A stretch of 64,000 bases of DNA from Pimelobacter simplex (GTDB lineage: Bacteria; Actinomycetota; Actinomycetes; Propionibacteriales; Nocardioidaceae), in contig NZ_FOUK01000003.1 of the NCBI RefSeq assembly GCF_900114845.1, positions 682,001 through 746,000 on the forward strand, read 5' to 3'. A program made the position numbers and the translations under genes. Positions 17,421 to 26,665 of the stretch are shown here, piece by piece. The stretch's first letter is position 1. Every line of letters begins with the position of its first letter. The notes beneath the pieces are model-generated. The model was not told where the DNA came from, made no database searches, and worked only from the letters and a program-made list of their open reading frames with translations.

Positions 17421-18257
17421 CTAACCCCGGTCCCACTCCTCCCGCAGGCGCGCCGCGATCGGCTCCAGCAGCGTGACCAGCTCGTCCAGCTCGGCCGGCG
17501 TCAGCCCCTCGTACGGCGCCGCGGCGAGGAGGTCGGTGAGCGCCTCGACCCGGTCCTTGACCGCGCGGCCGGCCGGCGTGAAGTGGCCCTCGGCGTCCAC
17601 GAGGCCGCGGTCACGCAGCCCGCCCATCACCTCGGCCAGCAGCGCCGGGGGCAGGTGGTGGATCCGGCCGAAGGACTCGGGCGGGTGGATGCCGAGGTCG
17701 AGGGCGCTCAGGACGTGGGCCTCGAGTCCGCCGACCCGCTCCGAGACGAGGGCGGCGATGTGGCCGTCGCCGCGGTGCTCGCGGACCAGGTTGGCCGCGT
17801 GCCACAGGCGGGCCACGGGCTCCTCGGGGACGGGGAGGGAGCGGAGGCCGGCGTACATCACGCGGCCCTCGGTCGGTGCGCTCACGGCGGCCTTCGTGAG
17901 CAGCTCGGCGGCGCGGGCGAGGCCGGGGGTGTCGACGAGGTCGCCGAGGATGCGGCGCAGGCCCGCGACGCAGCCGCGCTCGCGCGCCGCGTGGGCCGCC
18001 TCCGGCGTCGTCGTCCGCCAGACCTTCGGGACGTGCCGGGCCGCCTCGCCCTCGGCGAAGTTGTAGAACGCCGCGTGCACGACCTCGGCCGGCACCTTCC
18101 CGAGGGGCGCGGAGCGGCCGGCGAAGTAGCCGTCCCAGTAGTTGCGGAAGCCGAGCTCGGCCATCGCCTCGTTAGGCTCGTCGGCGAAGAAGTTGACGAG
18201 CGCGATCGGCTCGGTGAGGTCGAACATCCGGCGGGCCGTGGGCTCCGGGTGCGGCAT
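17421..18257 (-). CDS. SCO6745-like conserved actinobacterial protein
   Basis: A 278-residue soluble protein resembling the actinobacterial SCO6745 family. The N-terminal third contains FADEPNEAMAELGFRNYWDG and the pattern AAFYNFAEGEAARH. The C-terminal half looks like a winged-helix module (PPALLAEVMGGLRDRGLVDAEG, then HFTPAGRAVKDR). The family is often annotated as DNA-binding-like but its role is not established. ATG 18257 has an AGGAGA ribosome site 5 nt upstream, which favours it over the in-frame ATG 33 nt earlier. It is divergent from the VOC-family gene at 18351. Confidence 0.75.
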   Translation of the reverse strand: MPHPEPTARRMFDLTEPIALVNFFADEPNEAMAELGFRNYWDGYFAGRSAPLGKVPAEVVHAAFYNFAEGEAARHVPKVWRTTTPEAAHAARERGCVAGLRRILGDLVDTPGLARAAELLTKAAVSAPTEGRVMYAGLRSLPVPEEPVARLWHAANLVREHRGDGHIAALVSERVGGLEAHVLSALDLGIHPPESFGRIHHLPPALLAEVMGGLRDRGLVDAEGHFTPAGRAVKDRVEALTDLLAAAPYEGLTPAELDELVTLLEPIAARLREEWDRG

Positions 18258-18350
18258 CGGGTCTCCTGGGGGTCGGGACGGTCGGATCATCTCTCACCAG
18301 CACCACGAACGACTCGACCGTCGTACGACCGATGGCGGAGAGTGGATCCC

Positions 18351-18791
18351 ATGACACAGGTAAGACGGTTCGACCACGTCGGAATCACCGTTGCCGACCT
18401 CGACGCCGCCACGGCGTTCTTCGTGGGCCTCGGTCTGGAGGTCGAGGGCACCGGCTCCGTGCAGGGCGAGTTCGTCGAGACCGTCTGCGGGATCCCGGGC
18501 GCGCACTGCGAGATCGTCATGCTCCGCCCACCGGATGGCGGCTCGCGGCTCGAGCTGTCCCGCTTCATCACGCCCGACCACGTCCCGGGCTCCCCCGCGG
18601 CGATGGCCAACGAGCTCGGCCTGCGCAACGTCTCGTTCGAGGTCGCGGACCTGCAGGCGGCGCTCGACGCGGTGGCGGCCGACGGGTACGGGCTGGTCGC
18701 CGGGATCGGCGAGTACGAGGGCAGCGTGCGGATGGCGTACGTCCGCGGGCCCGAGGGGATCGTGGTGTCCCTGTTCGAGCAGCTCGGCTGA
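18351..18791 (+). CDS. VOC (glyoxalase/dioxygenase-fold) family protein
   Basis: A 146-residue vicinal-oxygen-chelate domain protein made of two beta-alpha-beta-beta-beta modules. The first opens with FDHVGITVADLDAATAFF; the metal-binding positions are likely H9, one residue in the middle and a Glu near the end (RGPEGIVVSLFEQLG). Members include lyases, isomerases and extradiol dioxygenases; the exact reaction cannot be assigned. It starts at ATG 18351 with a GGAGAG site. The SnoaL-like gene follows 53 nt later but has its own operator and promoter, so co-transcription is uncertain. Confidence 0.82.
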   Translation: MTQVRRFDHVGITVADLDAATAFFVGLGLEVEGTGSVQGEFVETVCGIPGAHCEIVMLRPPDGGSRLELSRFITPDHVPGSPAAMANELGLRNVSFEVADLQAALDAVAADGYGLVAGIGEYEGSVRMAYVRGPEGIVVSLFEQLG

Positions 18792-18820
18792 GTCACCGGG
18801 ACGAACCCCTCGCCAACATC

Positions 18821-18834
18821 TAGAACACGTTCTA
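18821..18834. promoter_or_regulatory. Perfect KstR-type operator TAGAACACGTTCTA
   Basis: The 14-mer has perfect 6-bp arms (TAGAAC / GTTCTA) and fits the known KstR consensus TnnAACnnGTTnnA at every fixed position. KstR is the TetR-family repressor of sterol side-chain and ring catabolism in actinobacteria. Its last two bases overlap the TACTCT -10 element (18833-18838) of the SnoaL-like gene, a position suited to repression. That a KstR protein binds here is inference. Confidence 0.7.
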
Positions 18835-18838
18835 CTCT
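18833..18838 (+). promoter_or_regulatory. -10 element for the SnoaL-like gene (leaderless)
   Basis: TACTCT, 6 nt, then ATG 18845. It overlaps the end of the KstR-type palindrome. Confidence 0.5.
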
Positions 18839-18844
18839 CTGGTC

Positions 18845-19333
18845 ATGGACCTCGTCGCGATCGAAGAGATCAAGCGCCTCAAGCACCGCTACTTCCGCAC
18901 CCTCGACCTGAAGCTCTGGGACGAGTTCGCCGACTGCCTGGCCGAGGACGTGTCGGCGCGCTACGGGACCCAGGCGATGGACAAGCCGCTCCACTACGAC
19001 AACCGGGCCGACGTCGTCGACTTCATGCGGAACAACCTCGGACCCGGGATCATCACGATCCACGTCGCCAACCACCCCGAGATCGACGTCGCCGCCGGCG
19101 GCGTCACCGCGACGGGCTCGTGGGCGTTCGAGGACACCGTGATCGTGCCGGACTTCAAGGTGCAGATCCGGGGCGGCGGCTACTACGTCGACTCCTACCG
19201 GCGGGACGCCGACGGCGCCTGGCGGATCGCGTCGACGCAGTACGAGCGCATCTACGAGGCGATGACGTCGCTCGACGACACCCCCAGCTTCAAGCTCATC
19301 GCCAACCGCTGGGACCCGTCGCTGCAGCACTGA
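18845..19333 (+). CDS. SnoaL-like / nuclear transport factor 2 fold protein
   Basis: A 162-residue NTF2-fold protein with an alpha helix at the N-terminus (IEEIKRLKHRYFRTLD) and the cone-shaped sheet that forms a small-molecule pocket. The family includes ketosteroid isomerases, bile-acid dehydratases and polyketide cyclases. Visible family features are DEFADCLAEDVSARYG and the C-terminal DGAWRIASTQYERIYE. The KstR-type operator overlapping its promoter suggests a role in sterol or steroid catabolism, perhaps as a hydratase or isomerase; this is inference. The transcript is probably leaderless. The steroid catabolism gene cluster itself is not in the window. Confidence 0.8.
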   Translation: MDLVAIEEIKRLKHRYFRTLDLKLWDEFADCLAEDVSARYGTQAMDKPLHYDNRADVVDFMRNNLGPGIITIHVANHPEIDVAAGGVTATGSWAFEDTVIVPDFKVQIRGGGYYVDSYRRDADGAWRIASTQYERIYEAMTSLDDTPSFKLIANRWDPSLQH

Positions 19334-19368
19334 GCCCGGCGGCACGGGATTCCGTCGGGCCCGCGACC

Positions 19369-19374
19369 TAGGGT
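19369..19374 (+). promoter_or_regulatory. -10 element for the DoxX-like gene (leaderless)
   Basis: TAGGGT, 7 nt, then ATG 19382. Confidence 0.4.
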
Positions 19375-19381
19375 GGGGCTC

Positions 19382-19864
19382 ATGAACCTGACGCACGCAC
19401 CGCTCCGGGCTGCCACGGGCGCCTTCATCCTCAACTCCGGGCTGACCAAGCTCGGCGCCGACGCCGCGACCGCCCAGCAGCTCCACGGGTTCGCGAGCAC
19501 GGCCTACCCCCAGTTCAAGAACATGGACGCCGCCCAGTTCACCAAGATGCTCGCGATCGGCGAGCTCGCGCTGGGCAGCGCCCTGCTCACCCCCAAGGTG
19601 CCCTCGGCCGTCGCCGGTGCCGCGCTCACCGCGTTCGGGGTCGGGCTGGTCGGGCTCTACGCACGGGTGCCGGGGCTGCGCCAGCCCGGGAGCATCCGGC
19701 CCACCGAGGCCGGCGTACCGATCGCCAAGGACGTGTGGCTGGTCGGCGCGGGGGCGACGCTGGGCCTCCAGGGCTTCTTCAACGGCGCCCGGCGGGCCGG
19801 CAAGAAGGCGGCGTCCAAGGTCGGCGCGGCGGCCGAGAGCGCGCACGACGCGCTTCCGTTCTGA
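19382..19864 (+). CDS. DoxX-like small membrane protein
   Basis: A 160-residue protein with hydrophobic segments at about 9-25, 54-70, 72-95 and 115-135, in the manner of DoxX-type four-helix membrane proteins. Supporting segments are FILNSGLTKLGAD near the start, a FTKMLAIGELALGSALL helix and a basic tail (GARRAGKKAASK). DoxX proteins are linked to redox or membrane integrity functions in other bacteria, but no role can be assigned here. ATG 19382 is chosen over the GTG 9 nt earlier because a TAGGGT element lies 7 nt before the ATG. Confidence 0.65.
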   Translation: MNLTHAPLRAATGAFILNSGLTKLGADAATAQQLHGFASTAYPQFKNMDAAQFTKMLAIGELALGSALLTPKVPSAVAGAALTAFGVGLVGLYARVPGLRQPGSIRPTEAGVPIAKDVWLVGAGATLGLQGFFNGARRAGKKAASKVGAAAESAHDALPF

Positions 19865-19881
19865 GCCGGGCCGACGACGAC

Positions 19882-20838
<957 letters not shown>

Positions 20839-20900
20839 TCGGGCAGTCGGGTCGTTCGCGGGCCGGGGGTTGTGTCGGACCCTGCTGATCTAATACGAGT

Positions 20901-22193
20901 ATGACTTCTCGGACCGCTTTCACCCCGCTGCTGACCCGTCTGCGTGCGGGTGTCGAGCAGCGTGAGGAGTCGGTGGTCGCGGAGTGGGCGGGCATCGTGG
21001 AATGGGCCGCCGGAAACACCGTGACCGATCCGGCGGCGGGTGCGGCGACCATCCGGGACGGTTTCGTCGACACGGGTCTGCCGATCGCCGGTGAGGGTGC
21101 GCCGTTGGTCTCGGAGTTCGCGCTCATGGAGCTCGTGGCGGTGCTGGGCCGGTCGCCTGATGGTGGCCGGGTGTATGTGGGTCGGGTCCTGGAGTGTGCG
21201 TGGCGGCTGCCGCAGGTCTACGCCTCGGTGGTGGCGGGGCGGTTGGCGCCGTGGCGGGCTGAGCGGATCGCTGAGGCGACGCGGCCTCTGTGTCGTGAGG
21301 CGGCGGCGTTTGTGGACCGGCAGTTGTTCAACGCCACCGGGGTGGGTTGGGCGCAGCTGGAGCGGTTGATCGCGGAGGCGGTCATCAGGTTCGACCCGGA
21401 GCGCTACGAGGCAGAGCGTGCGGCCGCGGCCGACCATCGCTATGTCGAGGTCGGCGCGCCCGACGGCAACGGGCTGGTGTCGATCGACGGTCTCCTCGAC
21501 GCCGCTGATGGCCGTGATCTGGATGATGCGATCAGCCGCCGCGCCACGCTGCTGGGCCGGCTGGGTAACGAGGCGAGCTTGGACGTGCGCCGCTCCCAGG
21601 CCCTGGGTGACCTGGCCCGCAGCGACCTCACCCTCGACATCGAGGGAACCCCAGGCCGCAAGGCCGTGCTGAACGTGCACATCACCGACGCGACGCTGCG
21701 CGGGACGGGCGCGAACCCGGTCGGCCGGTGGGACCAGACCCCGGTCAGCGCCGAGCAGATCCGCGAATGGCTGGCCCAGCCCGGGATGTCGGTGACGGTC
21801 CGGCCGGTGGTCGATGTGGCCGGGCATGTGCCGGTGACGGCCTACGAGATCCCCGACCGCCACCGCCAAGCCGTCGAGCTCCGCGACCACACCTGCCGCT
21901 TCCCGTACTGCACCCGTGCAGCGATGCGTTGCGACCTCGACCACGCACAACCCCACGGCCGGGGCGGACCGACGTGTCCGTGCAACCTCGTCCCCTTGTG
22001 TCGGCGCCACCACCGCGCGAAGACCCACAGCCAGTGGCGCTACCAGGTCACCAAGGTCGGCACATGCGTGTGGCGAAGCCCGTCGGGCTTCCACTTCGAG
22101 GTGAGCCACCGAGGAACACATCCGGTCGAGCACTCGGATGATGGTGACGACCCCGAGCCAGGGGTGTTCCGGCACGAACCCGACACCCGCTGA
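20901..22193 (+). CDS. HNH endonuclease with DUF222 domain (13E12-type family)
   Basis: A 430-residue protein. The N-terminal DUF222 region is helical (residues about 1-290). The C-terminal HNH nuclease module has TCRFPYCTRAAMRCDLDH, a zinc-type Cys pair at CPCN, and the closing LCRRHHRAKTH. All core HNH residues appear intact. Such genes are often present in many copies in actinobacteria, including the 13E12 repeat family of mycobacteria, and may be homing-like or selfish; their role is unknown. Codon use is looser than in neighbours in the first two thirds, with many T-ending codons (gtg tat gtg ggt), consistent with a separate history. A TAATAC-like -10 sits close before ATG 20901. Confidence 0.88.
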   Translation: MTSRTAFTPLLTRLRAGVEQREESVVAEWAGIVEWAAGNTVTDPAAGAATIRDGFVDTGLPIAGEGAPLVSEFALMELVAVLGRSPDGGRVYVGRVLECAWRLPQVYASVVAGRLAPWRAERIAEATRPLCREAAAFVDRQLFNATGVGWAQLERLIAEAVIRFDPERYEAERAAAADHRYVEVGAPDGNGLVSIDGLLDAADGRDLDDAISRRATLLGRLGNEASLDVRRSQALGDLARSDLTLDIEGTPGRKAVLNVHITDATLRGTGANPVGRWDQTPVSAEQIREWLAQPGMSVTVRPVVDVAGHVPVTAYEIPDRHRQAVELRDHTCRFPYCTRAAMRCDLDHAQPHGRGGPTCPCNLVPLCRRHHRAKTHSQWRYQVTKVGTCVWRSPSGFHFEVSHRGTHPVEHSDDGDDPEPGVFRHEPDTR

Positions 22194-22291
22194 AGACCGC
22201 AACCAGGTACCGCAACCACTGCGGCGCGCCACCACGCTCTCAGTAAAGAAGACCCCAACCCAAGAAGCGCCGCAGCCCGAGCCACACCGAG

Positions 22292-24094
22292 CTACAGCAC
22301 GCCCGGGTCCACCTCGTTGAACAGCTGGTCCCCGCCGGCGAGCAGGTCGAGCATCGGTCCGACCTTGGGGAGCTCGTGGGTGAGGAAGTACCGGCCGGCG
22401 GCGCGCTTGCCGTCGTAGAACGGTCCGGTCCGGCCGTGCGCGGCGACGAGCTGGTCGAGCCAGGTCCAGGCGAGGACGACGTGACCGGCCGCCTCGAGCC
22501 CGGAGGTCGCGTTGACGAGGGCGACGCGCGGGTCGCCGGACTCCCAGGCGGTGGCGACGGCGGTGGCGAGGCGGTCGGTGGCGGCCCCCACCGCGCCCGC
22601 GTACGACGTCAGGTCGGCGTCCCCGGTGGCCTCGGCGCGGGCGGTGGTGGCGCGGATGGTGTCGACGAGGAGCTGCAGGCCGGTGCCGCGGTTCATCACG
22701 AGCTTGCGGCCGAGGAGGTCGAGGGCCTGGATGCCGTGGGTGCCCTCGTGGATGGGGTTGAGCCGGTTGTCGCGGTAGAGCTGCTCGACGCCGTACTCGC
22801 GGGTGTAGCCGTAGCCGCCGTGGACCTGGATGGCGAGGTCGTTGGCCGCGAGGCACCACTGGGAGGGCCAGCTCTTCACGATCGGGGTGAGCACGTCGAG
22901 GAGGGCGCCGGCCGCCTCGCGGGCCTCGGCGGAGGGGTGGGTCTGCTGGTCGTCGAGGAGGAGCGCGGCGCGCAGGACGAGGGCGAGACCGCCCTCGACG
23001 TACGACTTGGCGGCGAGGAGCATCCGGCGGACGTCGGCGTGCTCGACGATCGGGACCGGTGCGGCGGCCGGGTCCTTGGCGCCGAGGGGGCGGCCCTGGG
23101 CGCGCTCGCGGGCGTAGGCGAGAGCGCGGCGGTAGCCGGTGTAGCCGAGGGCGACGGCGCCCGCGCCGACGCCGACGCGGGCCTCGTTCATCATGTGGAA
23201 CATGACGGCGAGCCCGCGGCCCTCGTCGCCGACGAGCTCGCCGACGGCGCCGGGCGCGCCGCCGGGGCGGTGGCCGCCCTCGCCGAAGTTGAGGACCGTG
23301 TTGACGGTGCCGCGGAAGCCCATCTTGTGGTTGATCCCGGCAAGGGTGACGTCGTTGCGCTCGCCCCGCTCGCCGGCGGCGTCGACGACGTACTTGGGGG
23401 TCGCGAAGAGGGACAGGCCGGGCACGCCGGCGGGCGCGCCCTCGACCCGGGCGAGGACCAGGTGGACGATGTTCTCGCCGAGCTCGTGGTCGCCGCCGGA
23501 GATCCACATCTTGTTGCCGAACAGGCGGAAGGTGCCGTCGGGCTGGCGCACGGCGCGGGTCGCGACGTCGGCGAGCGACGAGCCGGCCTGGGGCTCGGAG
23601 AGGCACATCGTCCCGAACCAGCGGCCCTCGAGCATCGGCGGGACGAACCGGGCGACCTGCTCGGGCGTGGCGTGCGCGAGCAGCAGGTTGGCGTTGGCCA
23701 TGGTGAGCATCGGGTAGCCCGAGGTCGACACGTTGGCGGCCTGGAACCAGGCGAAGCAGGCCTGCTGGACGACGTGCGGGAGCTGGACTCCCCCGGCCTC
23801 GGCGTCCATCGCGGCGCCGATCAGGCCGGCGTCAGCGAACGCGCGCAGCGCCGCCTTCACCTCGGGGATGATCGTGACGGTCGTGCCGTCGAACTGCGGC
23901 TCGTGCTCGTCGCTGAGCGCGTTGTGGGGCGCGAAGTGCTCGGCGGCGACCTCGGCGGACAGGTCGAGCACGGCGTCGAAGGTCTCGCGGCTGTGGTCGG
24001 CATACCGGTCGCGGTCGGTCAGCGCCCCCACCTCGAGCCACTCGTGCAGCAGGAAGTCGAGGTCGCGTCGGGACAGCAGGAGGTCGGGGCTCAC
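22292..24094 (-). CDS. Acyl-CoA dehydrogenase with long C-terminal extension
   Basis: A 600-residue FAD-dependent acyl-CoA dehydrogenase that would introduce the 2,3 double bond of fatty acyl-CoAs. The N-terminal helical domain is followed by the FAD-binding sheet (GTMCLSEPQAGSSLADV) and substrate segments (INHKMGFRGTVNTVLNF). The catalytic base is the Glu in NPIHEGTHGIQALD. The extra 150 or so residues after it match the extended subgroup of about 600 residues (FadE5/AidB-like layout). GTG 24094 gives the complete N-terminus. The gene stands alone, convergent with the HNH gene and divergent from the RCC1-repeat gene; electron-transfer flavoprotein genes are not adjacent. Confidence 0.88.
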   Translation of the reverse strand: MSPDLLLSRRDLDFLLHEWLEVGALTDRDRYADHSRETFDAVLDLSAEVAAEHFAPHNALSDEHEPQFDGTTVTIIPEVKAALRAFADAGLIGAAMDAEAGGVQLPHVVQQACFAWFQAANVSTSGYPMLTMANANLLLAHATPEQVARFVPPMLEGRWFGTMCLSEPQAGSSLADVATRAVRQPDGTFRLFGNKMWISGGDHELGENIVHLVLARVEGAPAGVPGLSLFATPKYVVDAAGERGERNDVTLAGINHKMGFRGTVNTVLNFGEGGHRPGGAPGAVGELVGDEGRGLAVMFHMMNEARVGVGAGAVALGYTGYRRALAYARERAQGRPLGAKDPAAAPVPIVEHADVRRMLLAAKSYVEGGLALVLRAALLLDDQQTHPSAEAREAAGALLDVLTPIVKSWPSQWCLAANDLAIQVHGGYGYTREYGVEQLYRDNRLNPIHEGTHGIQALDLLGRKLVMNRGTGLQLLVDTIRATTARAEATGDADLTSYAGAVGAATDRLATAVATAWESGDPRVALVNATSGLEAAGHVVLAWTWLDQLVAAHGRTGPFYDGKRAAGRYFLTHELPKVGPMLDLLAGGDQLFNEVDPGVL

Positions 24095-24145
24095 CCGCCC
24101 AGTCTCTACCCGATCCTGGTGAGGCCCGCGACCGGGCGTCCGCCC

Positions 24146-24151
24146 TAACGT
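24146..24151 (+). promoter_or_regulatory. -10 element for the RCC1-repeat gene (leaderless)
   Basis: TAACGT, 6 nt, then GTG 24158. Confidence 0.45.
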
Positions 24152-24157
24152 CGAGAG

Positions 24158-26224
24158 GTGGCCCGGCTCCTCGCGCGCGTCCTCGACGGCATCCTCGTCG
24201 GGCTGCTGGTGAGCCTGCTGCTGTGCCTGCCCGACCTCGGCGCCCCGCAGCTCACGCCCGCGGCGAGCACCCCGCCGGGGACGCCGTCCTCGTGGGGCGG
24301 CAACGTCTTCGGCGAGCTCGGCGACGGGACGACGACGCCGCACCGCACGGCCGTCGCGCTCGCCGGGCTGGACGACGTCGTCGACGTCCACACCGGGCGC
24401 GAGCACGTCGTCGCACTGCGGGCGGACGGCACGGTCGTGACCTGGGGCAGCAACCAGATGAGCCAGCTGGGGACCGGGGCCGGCGGCAACCGGTCCACGC
24501 CGGCGGCCGTCACCGGGCTGACCGACGTGACGATGGTCTCGACCGGCCACTACCACTCGCTCGCGCTGCGGGCGGACGGATCGGTGTGGACGTGGGGCTA
24601 CAACTTCGCCGGCCAGCTCGGCGACGGCACCACCACGACCCGCAACCGCCCGGTCCGCGTCGCCGGCACGCGCACCTACCGGTACGTCGCCGCCGGGCGC
24701 GACATGAGCTATGCCATCGCGACCGACGGGACCCTGTGGGCCTGGGGGCTCAACGGCGACGGCCAGCTCGGCGACGGGACGACGACGACCCGGACCACGC
24801 CGGTCCGGGTCGGCACGCTCACCGACGTCACCCAGGTCGCCGGCGGACGCGACCACGGGCTCGCGCTGCGCTCCGACGGTTCGGTCTGGTCGTGGGGCTG
24901 GAACGCCTACGGCCAGCTGGGCGACGGGACGCTCACCGACCGGACCTCGCCCGTCCCGGTCAGCACCCTCGGCGCCGGGCTGACCATGGTCGCCGCGGGC
25001 GCGCACCACTCCTACGCGCTGCGCGACGACGGCCGCGTGCAGGCCTGGGGCCGCAACTACCGCGACGAGCTGGGCGACGGGACGACGACGCAGCGGACCC
25101 GCCCGGTCGTCGTCCTCGGGGTGAGCGGCGCGGTGACGATCGGCTCGGGCCGCGACCACGGGCTGGCCGCGCTCGCCGACGGGACGGTCCGTGCGTGGGG
25201 GCACAACTCGTCCGGCCAGCTCGGCGACGGCACCACGACCAGCCGGACGTCGGCGGTGACCGTCGTCGGCGCCACCGACGTGACCCGGGTGAGCGGTGGC
25301 GCGGAGTTCTCCGTGGCGCTGTCGACGCCGGCCGGGCCACCGGTGAACCAGCCGCCGACCGCGCGCGCCACCGGGAGCTGCACCCTGCTCAGCTGTGCCA
25401 CCTCGGGCGCCGGTTCGAGCGACGTCGACGGGACGATCACCGGCTACGCGTGGGACTTCGGTGATGGGACGACGGCCTCGGGCACCGATCCCACGGCCAG
25501 CCACGACTACGCCGCGGCAGGCACCTACACCGTGACGCTCACCGTCACCGACGACGACGGCGCCACCGGCACCACGACGCTCCCGGTGACCGCGACCGAG
25601 CCCGGCACCGGGACGACGGCCGAGCTGCGCGCGGTGACCGGAGTCAGCCGCAACGCGGCGAGCGCGGCCCTGGTCGTCCCGAGCACCGTGCAGCCCGACG
25701 ACGTCCTCGTGCTCCTGGTCGCCACCAACCGGCTGGCCACGCTCGCCACGCCGGCCGGCTGGACGCCGCTCGGCACGGTCACCGACGGGACCGACCTGCG
25801 CTCGTGGGCGTTCACCCGGCTCGCCGCGGCCGGCACCCCCGGCTCGACCGTGACGCTCGCCCTCGATGCCCAGAGCAAGGTCGACGCCACCCTCGCGGCG
25901 TACGACGGGAGCGGCGTCACGGCGACGGCCTCGCGCGCCGAGACCGGCACCGGAGCGGCCCACCTGGCCCCGTCGGCGGCGGTCGGCGCCGACGGCTCGC
26001 GCGTCGTCCAGCACTGGGTGACGAAGGTCAACAGCGCCGTCACCTGGACCACGCCGGGCGACCTGGTCGTGCGGCGGACGGGCACCGGCAGCGGGAGCGG
26101 GCAGCTCGGCGTCCTCACCGCCGACGGCGGACCGGCGCCGGCCGGCACCTGGCCCGCGCACACGGCGACGGCGAGCGTGGCCTCGGGCAAGGCGGTCGCC
26201 TGGACGATCGTCGTCGCGCCCTAG
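24158..26224 (+). CDS. Secreted RCC1 beta-propeller and PKD domain protein
   Basis: A 688-residue exported protein. The hydrophobic start ([19 protein letters not shown]) is a signal peptide or anchor. Residues about 45-400 carry seven RCC1-type repeats with the recurring pattern W-G-x-N-x-x-G-Q-L-G-D-G-T, enough for a complete seven-bladed propeller. A PKD domain follows ([20 protein letters not shown], about 425-490). The last 190 residues are a beta-rich domain without recognised motifs. No enzyme active site is seen, so adhesion or ligand binding outside the cell is the best guess. GTG 24158 follows a TAACGT -10 by 6 nt. Its stop overlaps that of the convergent S24-like gene. Confidence 0.83.
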   Translation: MARLLARVLDGILVGLLVSLLLCLPDLGAPQLTPAASTPPGTPSSWGGNVFGELGDGTTTPHRTAVALAGLDDVVDVHTGREHVVALRADGTVVTWGSNQMSQLGTGAGGNRSTPAAVTGLTDVTMVSTGHYHSLALRADGSVWTWGYNFAGQLGDGTTTTRNRPVRVAGTRTYRYVAAGRDMSYAIATDGTLWAWGLNGDGQLGDGTTTTRTTPVRVGTLTDVTQVAGGRDHGLALRSDGSVWSWGWNAYGQLGDGTLTDRTSPVPVSTLGAGLTMVAAGAHHSYALRDDGRVQAWGRNYRDELGDGTTTQRTRPVVVLGVSGAVTIGSGRDHGLAALADGTVRAWGHNSSGQLGDGTTTSRTSAVTVVGATDVTRVSGGAEFSVALSTPAGPPVNQPPTARATGSCTLLSCATSGAGSSDVDGTITGYAWDFGDGTTASGTDPTASHDYAAAGTYTVTLTVTDDDGATGTTTLPVTATEPGTGTTAELRAVTGVSRNAASAALVVPSTVQPDDVLVLLVATNRLATLATPAGWTPLGTVTDGTDLRSWAFTRLAAAGTPGSTVTLALDAQSKVDATLAAYDGSGVTATASRAETGTGAAHLAPSAAVGADGSRVVQHWVTKVNSAVTWTTPGDLVVRRTGTGSGSGQLGVLTADGGPAPAGTWPAHTATASVASGKAVAWTIVVAP

Positions 26225-26634
26225 GACGCCGGAGGCCCCGGCATCCCGGCCAGCGGCGCGCCCGCGACGGTCACCACGCCCACCATCCGTGCCCCGGCGC
26301 CGAGCAGCGTCGCGCCGTGGTCGGTGCGCAGCGCCGAGCGCCCGAACTGCACCTCGAGGACGCCGATCCGGAGCCGGCCGCCCTCGCGCACCAGCGCCAC
26401 TTCCCCGCGGCGCGGGCGGCGGTCGGAGGAGACCAGGAGCTCGGTGCCCGCCGGCCAGCCGTGGGAGGCGAGGGCATCGTTGCGCAGCCGGATCCGGACG
26501 TCGTCGCCGTCGCCGGGCGCGGCCCGGGGCGGGGCCTTGCGGGCGGCCGGGCGCGGCACCGCCGGCTCGGGCGGCGGCAGGTCGAGCGGCAGGCACTCCT
26601 GGGCCTCGGCGGCCGCCCGTCGTCCCGAACGCAT
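26221..26634 (-). CDS. S24/LexA-fold-like small protein with degenerate active site
   Basis: A 137-residue protein. Residues about 1-45 are a Pro/Ala/Arg-rich disordered start. The rest resembles the beta fold of S24 peptidases ([20 protein letters not shown], then [12 protein letters not shown] and MVGVVTV). In active members the first strand carries D-S-M with the nucleophilic Ser; here the equivalent looks like N-D-A-L, and no clear Lys partner follows, so it is probably not proteolytic. ATG 26634 is preceded by TACTCT with a 6-nt gap, giving a leaderless transcript divergent from the phosphoesterase. The domain assignment is by eye. Confidence 0.55.
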   Translation of the reverse strand: MRSGRRAAAEAQECLPLDLPPPEPAVPRPAARKAPPRAAPGDGDDVRIRLRNDALASHGWPAGTELLVSSDRRPRRGEVALVREGGRLRIGVLEVQFGRSALRTDHGATLLGAGARMVGVVTVAGAPLAGMPGPPAS

Positions 26635-26640
26635 GTTCGA

Positions 26641-26646
26641 AGAGTA
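26641..26646 (-). promoter_or_regulatory. -10 element for the S24-like gene (leaderless)
   Basis: TACTCT on the minus strand, 6 nt before ATG 26634. The divergent phosphoesterase promoter is only 8 nt away, so the two polymerases would compete. Confidence 0.5.
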
Positions 26647-26653
26647 GCGCCCG

Positions 26654-26659
26654 TACGCT
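26654..26659 (+). promoter_or_regulatory. -10 element for the phosphoesterase (leaderless)
   Basis: TACGCT, 6 nt, then GTG 26666. Confidence 0.5.
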
Positions 26660-26665
26660 GTCGCC

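Noticed and set aside
22219..22275. Terminator between the HNH gene and the acyl-CoA dehydrogenase
   Set aside because: CTGCGGCGC and GCGCCGCAG pair over 9 bp, but the loop is about 39 nt with no U tract, so the support is too weak for a feature.
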